Below, piece after piece: positions 6,225 to 12,353 of a stretch of 20,869 bases of DNA. Position 1 is the stretch's first letter; each line of letters starts with the position of its first letter. The position numbers and the translations under genes are program-made. This DNA comes from an uncultured Muribaculaceae bacterium (lineage in GTDB: Bacteria > Bacteroidota > Bacteroidia > Bacteroidales > Muribaculaceae): the NCBI GenBank assembly GCA_905207535.1, contig CAJLLX010000019.1, forward strand, positions 1 to 20,869, read 5' to 3'. The notes under the pieces were generated by a model. That model was not told where the DNA came from. It did not search any database and worked only from the letters and a program-made list of their open reading frames with translations.

Positions 6225-9071
6225 TCAGAGCTTTAGCTTGGGACGGAGGAAGCGGGCTGTGTGTGAGGTGGGGTTGGTGGCGATCTGCTCCGGGGTGCCC
6301 TGGGCTACGAGGGAGCCGCCGGCGGCGCCGCCTTCGGGGCCGAGGTCGATGACATGGTCGGCCGATTTGATCACATCCATGTTGTGCTCGATGATGATCA
6401 CCGTGTGGCCCTGGGCGATGAGGCGGTTGAAGGAGTCCATGAGCAGGTTGATGTCGTGGAAATGGAGGCCGGTGGTGGGTTCGTCGAAGATGAACATCGT
6501 GGGCACCTGTTTCTCCATAGAAAGGAAGTAGGCGAGCTTCACGCGCTGATTTTCACCGCCCGAGAGGGTGGAGGAGCTTTGTCCGAGCTTGATGTAGCCC
6601 AGCCCGACATCCTTGAGGGGCTGCAGACGGCGCACGATGCGGCGCTCTATGGTGCCGTCTGACTCGGAGAAGAACTCAATGGCCTGATTTACGGTCATAT
6701 CGAGCACATCGGAGATGTTTTTGCCGCGATATTCTATCTCGAGCACCTCGCGCTTGAAGCGTTTGCCGCCGCAAGCCTCGCAGGGGATGGTGATATCGGC
6801 CATAAACTGCATCTCGATGGTGATTTTGCCCTCACCCTTGCACTCCTCGCAGCGTCCGCCCTCGGCGTTGAAGGAGAAATAGGCCGGGGAGAATCCCATC
6901 TGCTTCGCACCCTGCTGATCGGCGAAAAGTTGGCGGATTTCGTCGTAAGCCTTGAGATAAGTGGCCGGATTGGAGCGGGTGGACTTGCCGATAGGGTTCT
7001 GGTCGACGAACTCCACGGCGCCGATGCGCCCCACATCGCCCCGGAGCTCCTTGAAGGCACCGGGAGCATCTGAAGCCTCGCCCAGCTGCCGCAGCATGGC
7101 CCGGTAGAGGATGTCGCGCACCAGGGTTGACTTGCCCGAGCCGCTCACGCCGGTCACGGCTGTGATCACCCCGAGGGGGAACTTCACGTCGATATCCTTG
7201 AGATTGTGCTCCATGGCTCCTTTCACCTCGATGTAGCTGCTCCAGCGGCGTCGCGAGCGGGGGAGGGGTATCTCCATCTTGCCGGTGAGATATTTGGCCG
7301 TGTAGCTGTCGGTGGCCTTGGAGAGCTCCGACACAGGGCCGTCGTAGACTATCTCGCCGCCGAGGCGTCCGGCCTGCGGGCCCACGTCGATAATCCAGTC
7401 GGCAGCCTCCATGATCTCCTCGTCGTGCTCTACCACCACCACCGTGTTGCCTATCTGCTGCAGATGGCGCAGCACGCCGATGAGCTTCTGCGTGTCGCGC
7501 GAGTGGAGGCCGATGCTCGGCTCGTCGAGGATGTAGATAGAGCCGATGAGCGACGACCCCAGAGAGGTGGCCAGATTGATGCGCTGGCTCTCGCCGCCCG
7601 AGAGGGTGGAGCTGAGACGGTCGAGGGTGAGGTAGTCGAGACCCACGTCGACCAGAAACTGCAGGCGGTTGCGGATCTCGGTGAGGAGGCGCTTGGCCAC
7701 GGCGGCGTCGTGCTCGCTGAGCTCGAGAGCGCCGAACCACTCAAGGAGGCGGCTGACAGGCATCTTCACGAGGTCGGCGATGGTGCTGCCGCCCACCTTC
7801 ACGTAGAGCGCCTCGGGGCGCAGGCGGTCGCCGTGGCAGTCGGGGCAGATGGTTTTGCCGCGGTAGCGGGCCATCATTACGCGATACTGCACCTTATACT
7901 GGTTTTGCTCCACCATCTTGAAGAAGCCGTCGATGCCGCTGAAGCCGCGCGCGCCGTGCCAGAGGATATCCTTGTCGGCCTGCGAAAGCTCGCAGTAGGG
8001 CCTGTGGATGGGGAAGCCGGTCTGGGCGGCCATGTGGATGAAGTCGCGCTTCCATTCGCCCATCTTCTCGCCGCGCCAGCAGGCCACGGCGTCCTCGTAG
8101 ACCGAGAGCGCAGGGTTGGGGATGACCAGCCGCTCGTCGATGCCGATGCACTTGCCGAATCCCTCGCAGCGGGGACATGCCCCGTAGGGATTGTTGAAGT
8201 TGAAGAGCAGGTCGGAGGGCTGGAGGAAGGTGATGCCGTCGGCCTCGAAGCGCTTGGAGAACTCGTGGCGGCGCAGCTCTCCCTCCGGAGTCCACACCAC
8301 CAGGGTGAGCGAGTCGTTGCCCTCGAAAAAGGCCGTCTCGGCCGAGTCGGCCAGTCGCGACATCTCGTCGCTGTCAGTGGAGACAGCGAGGCGGTCGATG
8401 AGCAGCTCGTAGCCGGGGTTGGTCTTCGGCAATTTGGGGTCGGCGAGCAGGTCGTCGAACGAGATGAAGCTACCGTCGCGATATAAGCGCGAATAGCCGC
8501 CCTGTGAGAGCACTTGCAGGTGCTCGGCGAGTGTACGTCCATCCGGCACAAGAAGTGGCGCTACGACCGCGATACGCGTTCCTACGGGGTATGTGGCAGC
8601 GGTGTCGACGACATCGGTGACGGTGTGGCGTCGCACCTCGTCGCCGCTCACGGGCGAATAGGTGCGGCCCACGCGGGCGAAGAGCAGGCGGAGGTAGTCG
8701 TAGATCTCGGTGGAGGTGCCCACGGTGCTTCGCGGATTGCGTGTGTTGACCTTCTGCTCTATGGCGATGGCCGGAGGGAGTCCTTTGATGAAGTCGGCCT
8801 CGGGCTTCTGCATTTTGCCCAAAAACTGGCGCGCGTAGGCCGAGAGACTCTCCACATAGCGTCGCTGCCCCTCGGCATAGAGGGTGTCGAAGGCGAGCGA
8901 CGACTTGCCCGAGCCGCTCAGACCGGTGATTACCACCAGTTTGCCTCGCGGGATGGTGACGTCGATGTTTTTGAGATTGTTGACCCTGGCGCCTTTCACC
9001 ACTATGTCGCCGTTGTCGTAGGCGGGGGTGGCGAGAGCGGGTGCGGGTATATTTTTGGCTTTGGATGACAT
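6225..9071 (-). CDS. uvrA: UvrABC excinuclease subunit A
   Basis: UvrA is the damage-recognition ATPase of nucleotide excision repair; it loads UvrB at lesions. From the chosen start the protein has 948 residues, close to the usual 940. It has two ABC modules. Walker A GLSGSGKSS is near residue 50 and GVSGSGKST near 643; the signatures LSGGESQRINLA (about 490) and LSGGENQRVKLA (about 835) are both intact. Zinc modules are visible: CPRC (about 297) with CPDC (about 407), and CEEC (about 739) with CEAC (about 763). An upstream in-frame ATG at 9161 would add 30 residues of non-family sequence. I reject it because the TAnnTTTG box at 9166-9173 would put transcription start at or very near that codon. 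The gene is monocistronic, convergent with nuoN and divergent from the YtxH genes. Confidence 0.97.
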   Translation of the reverse strand: MSSKAKNIPAPALATPAYDNGDIVVKGARVNNLKNIDVTIPRGKLVVITGLSGSGKSSLAFDTLYAEGQRRYVESLSAYARQFLGKMQKPEADFIKGLPPAIAIEQKVNTRNPRSTVGTSTEIYDYLRLLFARVGRTYSPVSGDEVRRHTVTDVVDTAATYPVGTRIAVVAPLLVPDGRTLAEHLQVLSQGGYSRLYRDGSFISFDDLLADPKLPKTNPGYELLIDRLAVSTDSDEMSRLADSAETAFFEGNDSLTLVVWTPEGELRRHEFSKRFEADGITFLQPSDLLFNFNNPYGACPRCEGFGKCIGIDERLVIPNPALSVYEDAVACWRGEKMGEWKRDFIHMAAQTGFPIHRPYCELSQADKDILWHGARGFSGIDGFFKMVEQNQYKVQYRVMMARYRGKTICPDCHGDRLRPEALYVKVGGSTIADLVKMPVSRLLEWFGALELSEHDAAVAKRLLTEIRNRLQFLVDVGLDYLTLDRLSSTLSGGESQRINLATSLGSSLIGSIYILDEPSIGLHSRDTQKLIGVLRHLQQIGNTVVVVEHDEEIMEAADWIIDVGPQAGRLGGEIVYDGPVSELSKATDSYTAKYLTGKMEIPLPRSRRRWSSYIEVKGAMEHNLKDIDVKFPLGVITAVTGVSGSGKSTLVRDILYRAMLRQLGEASDAPGAFKELRGDVGRIGAVEFVDQNPIGKSTRSNPATYLKAYDEIRQLFADQQGAKQMGFSPAYFSFNAEGGRCEECKGEGKITIEMQFMADITIPCEACGGKRFKREVLEIEYRGKNISDVLDMTVNQAIEFFSESDGTIERRIVRRLQPLKDVGLGYIKLGQSSSTLSGGENQRVKLAYFLSMEKQVPTMFIFDEPTTGLHFHDINLLMDSFNRLIAQGHTVIIIEHNMDVIKSADHVIDLGPEGGAAGGSLVAQGTPEQIATNPTSHTARFLRPKLKL

Positions 9072-9165
9072 ATGTTGTACGAAAAGAGAGTGTGAAAAAT
9101 GAAGTAGCGGACCGGATATTGTCCGATTTTTCTGCAAATGTGGTGCGGAGCACCGAATCAATCTG

Positions 9166-9173
9166 CAAAGTTA
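9166..9173 (-). promoter_or_regulatory. Candidate -7 element of the uvrA promoter
   Basis: Read on the minus strand this is TAACTTTG, matching the Bacteroidota -7 consensus TAnnTTTG. I see no good TTTG at the -33 distance. Transcription would start near 9160, giving a leader of about 90 bases before the ATG at 9071. This favours the shorter uvrA start. Confidence 0.5.
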
Positions 9174-9183
9174 CCAAATCGGG

Positions 9184-9200
9184 CTGTAAAAAGTGTACAG
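9184..9200. promoter_or_regulatory. Inverted repeat CTGT-N9-ACAG upstream of uvrA
   Basis: CTGT at 9184-9187 and ACAG at 9197-9200 flank nine mostly A/T bases, just upstream of the uvrA -7 box. It resembles the proteobacterial LexA box (CTGT-N8-ACAG) but is one base longer. A regulatory role is only inferred. Confidence 0.3.
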
Positions 9201-9224
9201 GTTAAGAATATTTTGCTATTTTTG
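9199..9224 (+). promoter_or_regulatory. Candidate promoter of the YtxH-holin operon
   Basis: TATTTTTG (9217-9224) fits the Bacteroidota -7 consensus TAnnTTTG and points toward the first YtxH gene. No clear TTTG lies at the -33 distance; instead AGGTTAAG (9199-9206) is found 10 bases upstream. The inferred leader of about 87 bases holds a 9-bp direct repeat AAAACAACT (9292-9300 and 9303-9311) just before the ATG. GTTGTT at 9265-9270 could pair with the AACAAC in either copy. Confidence 0.45.
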
Positions 9225-9317
9225 TGGAAAACAAAGACGGAGCAAAAAACAAATGCCGCGCCTCGTTGTTACTCTTTTAGAAATCACTTAGAAAACAACT
9301 AAAAAACAACTGAAGTT

Positions 9318-9515
9318 ATGAGAAATCTGGATATTGTATTGGCAGTAGTAGGCGGCGCTCTGGTAGGCGCATCGCTCGGTCTGCTTTTCGCCCCCAAGAA
9401 GGGTGAGGATATGCGTGCCGAGATCGTAGATTACCTCGAGTCGAAGGGTATCAAGCTGAAAAAGTCGAAACTCGACCGCCTCGTAGAGGAAATTAAAGAG
9501 GAAGTGAAGGACTAA
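9318..9515 (+). CDS. YtxH domain membrane protein, first copy
   Basis: A 65-residue protein of the YtxH/GvpP-like family. One membrane segment with glycine spacing (VLAVVGGALVGASLGLLF, about residues 7-24) is followed directly by the family motif APKKGEDMR and then a charged helical tail rich in Lys and Glu that ends EEIKEEVKD. The family is small and membrane-anchored; Bacillus YtxH is a stress-induced protein, but the molecular role is unknown. The A-rich leader with no Shine-Dalgarno site is typical of this phylum. A close paralogue follows 82 bases later, which suggests local duplication. Family confidence is high, function unknown. Confidence 0.85.
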   Translation: MRNLDIVLAVVGGALVGASLGLLFAPKKGEDMRAEIVDYLESKGIKLKKSKLDRLVEEIKEEVKD

Positions 9516-9597
9516 GTGCCTGACTACCCCCGCTTTCGATCAAATATTGATAATCAGACGATTATCTGAATCACGAACATTTAAAAATCAAGATATT

Positions 9598-9804
9598 ATG
9601 AAATCATTGAATCTGCTTTACGCTTTTCTTGGCGGTGCTATCGTAGGCGCCGGTGCAGCTCTGCTGTTCGCTCCTGAAAAAGGTGAGGAACTCCGCGGCC
9701 AGATCCGCGACCTGCTCCACAAATATGGCCTCTGCAAGTCGGCCAAAGAGGAGGAGATCGAAGAGCTCGTCGACGAGATAGCTGCCGAGATCAAGGAAGC
9801 CTGA
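9598..9804 (+). CDS. YtxH domain membrane protein, second copy
   Basis: A 68-residue paralogue of the preceding gene. It has the same plan: a membrane segment (LLYAFLGGAIVGAGAALLF), the motif APEKGEELRGQIRDLL, and an acidic tail EEEIEELVDEIAAEIKEA. I start it at the ATG at 9598, since the in-frame ATG at 9547 would add 17 residues (MIIRRLSESRTFKNQDI) that the first copy lacks and that precede the membrane helix without family likeness. The second copy has a more acidic tail and a Cys (LCKSAK) absent from the first. A strong hairpin follows 14 bases after the stop. Confidence 0.85.
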   Translation: MKSLNLLYAFLGGAIVGAGAALLFAPEKGEELRGQIRDLLHKYGLCKSAKEEEIEELVDEIAAEIKEA

Positions 9805-9818
9805 GCATAGCAAGATAA

Positions 9819-9883
9819 AGCCGAGGGGAGGCACCTGCCGGGGCATCAAAGCCGGCAGGTGGCTGTCCCTCAGCTCTTTTTTT
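9819..9883 (+). terminator. Strong hairpin terminator after the second YtxH gene
   Basis: The core stem CACCTGCCGG (9832-9841) pairs perfectly with 9852-9861 around a 10-base loop. Outer arms (9819-9831 and 9862-9875) extend it with a few mismatches. A run of seven T follows at 9877-9883. It has the form of an intrinsic terminator, yet the next gene on the same strand starts only 22 bases later. Confidence 0.85.
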
Positions 9884-9905
9884 ATAATGGCTCTAAAGCG
9901 TTATC

Positions 9906-10298
9906 ATGCTGTTTATGAAAGGGAATATATCTGAAACTATTTCTTCGGTAAAGAAGATACTGCTGCGCCTTGGGCGGCTCTATCTCGAAAACGCCAAGCT
10001 CACCGTGGCCGAGAAGCTCACGGTGGTGTTTTCGGCCGCCACGCTGCTGCTCATAGTGCTGGTGCTGACCATATTCGCTCTGGCTTTCCTGTCGGGAGCC
10101 ATACTGGAGCTGCTGGCTATGGTGCTCCCCATGTGGGCCTGCTATCTGATATGCTTCGGCATCTTCATAGCCATGGTGCTGGTGATACTGCTCATGCGCA
10201 CCTCGCTTATAGTCAATCCAATAGCACGGTTTGTCAGCCGACTGGTATTTGAAAACGACCGGGACGGAGACGCCAACAACGAAAACTCACTGTCATGA
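9906..10298 (+). CDS. Holin-X / YqjE-like (DUF1469-type) membrane protein
   Basis: A 130-residue protein with an amphipathic N-terminal part (GNISETISSVKKILLRLGRLYLENAKLTVAEKLTVVFSA) and two long hydrophobic segments at about residues 42-70 and 76-98. It ends in a polar tail (FENDRDGDANNENSLS). This layout, including the Y.E..K...AEKL stretch before paired helices, is that of the phage holin family/YqjE superfamily. In chromosomal copies of this family lysis activity is not established; the E. coli relative YqjE sits with YqjD, a membrane protein. The start may be 9906 or the in-frame ATG at 9915. The stop overlaps the next gene by four bases (ATGA), indicating translational coupling. Confidence 0.75.
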   Translation: MLFMKGNISETISSVKKILLRLGRLYLENAKLTVAEKLTVVFSAATLLLIVLVLTIFALAFLSGAILELLAMVLPMWACYLICFGIFIAMVLVILLMRTSLIVNPIARFVSRLVFENDRDGDANNENSLS

Positions 10299-10612
10299 CA
10301 CGCCATATGCACCACCGCACGCCGGAGAGCCATCCGGCCCAGAGCGCCGCAACGGGCGCCACAGAGAGATTCAGAGGATACACCCTTGAGGAGATCCGCT
10401 ACCGCCGCTTGGTCAACCGCCTTAAAACCGACATAGTGCGCGAACGGCTCGCGCTGATGGTGTCGCCGCAGATGCAGCGCGACGCCGACGTGATGGCCGG
10501 CGCCATGGACCGCTTTCAGTCGGCAATGAAGTGGGTAGACATGGGGATGATGGCCTACGGCATGTTCAAGCGCCTGCGCCGATCACTGCGCCGCTCCCGT
10601 CCCGCCAATTGA
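10295..10612 (+). CDS. Small basic protein of unknown function, coupled to the holin-like gene
   Basis: A 105-residue protein. Its start codon overlaps the stop of the holin-like gene (ATGA, 10295-10298). The first 25 or so residues are polar and His/Ala rich. The middle (YTLEEIRYRRLVNRLKTDIVRERLALM) is a charged helix, and the C-terminal part (MGMMAYGMFKRLRRSLRRSRP) is a short weakly hydrophobic segment ending in an Arg-rich basic tail. I do not recognise a named domain. The position after a YqjE-like gene resembles yqjK in E. coli, also a small basic protein, but the likeness is positional only. Coding is supported by the overlap, frame length and codon use like the neighbours. Confidence 0.7.
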   Translation: MTRHMHHRTPESHPAQSAATGATERFRGYTLEEIRYRRLVNRLKTDIVRERLALMVSPQMQRDADVMAGAMDRFQSAMKWVDMGMMAYGMFKRLRRSLRRSRPAN

Positions 10613-10705
10613 TTTTACATTGGGAAGAGGTTGCCGCGGCCTTACTGTAAAGCGTTATCCTTTGTTTCTTAACAGCGCAATCGGTAATTTACACTTATAC
10701 GAAAT

Positions 10706-10754
10706 AGCAATCCCCTGCAGGGCAGCCTTTAAGGCTGAGATGCAGGGGATTGCT
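10706..10754. terminator. Composite hairpin between convergent genes
   Basis: A perfect 14-bp stem AGCAATCCCCTGCA (10706-10719) pairs with 10741-10754. It encloses a second inverted repeat CAGCC/GGCTG (10723-10727 and 10733-10737). No strong T-run follows on either strand, so this would be a U-poor terminator or a transcript-end stabiliser for gpmI and the 10295-10612 gene. A further short stem GACGATG/CATCGTC (10767-10773 and 10780-10786) reaches into the gpmI stop codon. Confidence 0.6.
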
Positions 10755-10784
10755 GTATCCTTGACGGACGATGTCAAGTCATCG

Positions 10785-12302
10785 TCAGGGGTGCACGAGA
10801 TCTTTGCCCGTCATATCCTCCGGCTGGGGCAGGCCCATGATGTGGAGGATGGTGGGAGCCACGTCGGCGAGGATACCGTTGTCGACGGTAGCGTTGTGGT
10901 TCTCGGTGACGTAAACGCAGGGCACGGGGTTGAGCGAGTGGGCGGTGTTGGGTGTGCCGTCGGCGTTGATGGCGTGGTCGGCGTTGCCGTGGTCGGCGAT
11001 GATGATGGTCTCGTAGCCGGCGGCGTTGGCAGCCTCGATGGTAGTCTTGACACATTCGTCGACAGCCTTTACGGCCTTCTCGATGGCGTCGTATACTCCG
11101 GTGTGGCCAACCATGTCGCCGTTGGCGAAGTTGACCACGATGAAGTCGTACTTCTCCGAGCGGATGGCCTCAACCAGTTTGTCTGTGACCTGATAAGCGC
11201 TCATCTCGGGCTTGAGGTCGTAGGTGGCAACCTTGGGTGAGGGCACGAGGATGCGGTCCTCACCCTCGAAGGGAGCTTCGCGACCGCCGTTGAAGAAGAA
11301 TGTCACGTGGGCATACTTCTCGGTCTCGGCGATGTGGAGCTGCTTCTTGCCCAGGCGCGAGAGATACTCGCCGAGGGTATCCTTGACATTCTCCTTGGGG
11401 AAGAGGATGTGCACGCCGGTGAACGATGCGTCGTAGGGGGTCATGCAGTAGTACTGCAGGCCGGGGATGGTGCTCATCCCTTCCTCGGGCATGTCGTGCT
11501 GTGTGAGCACGACGGTGAGCTCCTTGGCGCGGTCGTTGCGGTAGTTGAAGAAGATCACTGCGTCGTCGGGCTTGATGGTGCCGTCGACGGTGGAGTTGTT
11601 GATCGGTTTGATGAACTCGTCGGTGACATCCTCGTCGTAGCTTTCCTGCATGGCCTGAACCATGTCGGTAGCCTGCTTGCCCTCACCCTTGACGAGGAGG
11701 TCGTAGGCCACTTTCACGCGGTCCCAGCGCTTGTCGCGGTCCATGGCGTAGTAGCGGCCGATGATCGAGGCGATGGAGCCGGTGGTCTGCTTGCAGTGCT
11801 CGGTGAGCTGCTCTATGAAGCCCTTGCCGCTGTGGGGGTCGGTGTCGCGGCCGTCCATGAAGCAGTGCACATACACCTTCTCGAGGCCATATTTCTTGGC
11901 GATGTCGAGGAGTGCGAAGATATGGTCGAACGACGAGTGCACGCCGCCGGTGGAGGTAAGGCCCATGAGGTGGAGGGCCTTGCCGCTCTCCTTGGCGTAG
12001 GAGTAGGCGCTCTTGATCTCGGGATTATCGAGGATAGAGCCGTTGGCGATGGCCTTGTTGATCTTCACCAGGTCCTGATATACGATGCGGCCGGCGCCGA
12101 TGTTGAGGTGTCCTACCTCCGAGTTGCCCATCTGGCCGTCGGGCAGACCTACGTTCTCGCCCGAAGCCTGGAGCTCGGAGTGGGGGTATGTGGCGATGAG
12201 ATGATTCCAGAACTGCGGATGAGCGCTGTAGATGGCGTTGCTCTTGGTGTGAGCGCCGATGCCCCATCCGTCAAGAATCATTAAAAGTGCTTTGTGTGGC
12301 AT
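10785..12302 (-). CDS. gpmI: 2,3-bisphosphoglycerate-independent phosphoglycerate mutase
   Basis: This enzyme interconverts 3- and 2-phosphoglycerate in glycolysis and gluconeogenesis, using two divalent metal ions (often Mn) and a phosphoserine intermediate. The 505-residue length matches the family. The N-terminal metal motif MILDGWGIG holds Asp11. The catalytic serine is Ser61 in GQMGNSEVGHLNIGAGR. HCFMDGRDTDP and GRYYAMDRDKRWDR mark the substrate-binding domain. The C-terminal FIVVNFANGDMVGHTG and IIIADHGNADH hold the second set of metal ligands. The ATG at 12302 gives MPHKALLMILDGWG, the usual short lead. The gene starts 51 bases after the fumarase stop with no TAnnTTTG between them, so cotranscription with fumarase is likely. 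Confidence 0.96.
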   Translation of the reverse strand: MPHKALLMILDGWGIGAHTKSNAIYSAHPQFWNHLIATYPHSELQASGENVGLPDGQMGNSEVGHLNIGAGRIVYQDLVKINKAIANGSILDNPEIKSAYSYAKESGKALHLMGLTSTGGVHSSFDHIFALLDIAKKYGLEKVYVHCFMDGRDTDPHSGKGFIEQLTEHCKQTTGSIASIIGRYYAMDRDKRWDRVKVAYDLLVKGEGKQATDMVQAMQESYDEDVTDEFIKPINNSTVDGTIKPDDAVIFFNYRNDRAKELTVVLTQHDMPEEGMSTIPGLQYYCMTPYDASFTGVHILFPKENVKDTLGEYLSRLGKKQLHIAETEKYAHVTFFFNGGREAPFEGEDRILVPSPKVATYDLKPEMSAYQVTDKLVEAIRSEKYDFIVVNFANGDMVGHTGVYDAIEKAVKAVDECVKTTIEAANAAGYETIIIADHGNADHAINADGTPNTAHSLNPVPCVYVTENHNATVDNGILADVAPTILHIMGLPQPEDMTGKDLVHP

Positions 12303-12353
12303 GATGTATTACTGTTGTTTTTGATTATAGCATGTAGGGAAGGCCACGGGCTC

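Larger units (their letters stand above)
9894..10659 (+). repeat. 12-bp direct repeats flanking the holin-like two-gene cassette
   Basis: TAAAGCGTTATC occurs at 9894-9905, ending directly at the holin-like ATG, and again at 10648-10659, 35 bases after the stop of the coupled gene. Both copies are followed within 3-4 bases by TGTTT. The span given covers both copies and the genes between. Confidence 0.5.

Noticed and set aside
7206..8486. 426-codon plus-strand frame opposite uvrA
   Set aside because: It covers the uvrA zinc and ABC regions and has only a Val/Ala/Glu/Asp-rich shadow composition.
9072..9161. 30-residue N-terminal extension of UvrA from the ATG at 9161
   Set aside because: The sequence is not family-like and the TAnnTTTG box at 9166-9173 would place the transcript start at about that codon.
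9906..10298. Holin-like gene as evidence of a prophage
   Set aside because: No other phage genes are present; the neighbours are YtxH genes and housekeeping genes, and chromosomal YqjE-like proteins are common.
12324..12329. TATAAT on the minus strand between fumarase and gpmI as a gpmI promoter
   Set aside because: This sigma70-type hexamer lacks a -35 partner and Bacteroidota use TAnnTTTG; cotranscription with fumarase is simpler.
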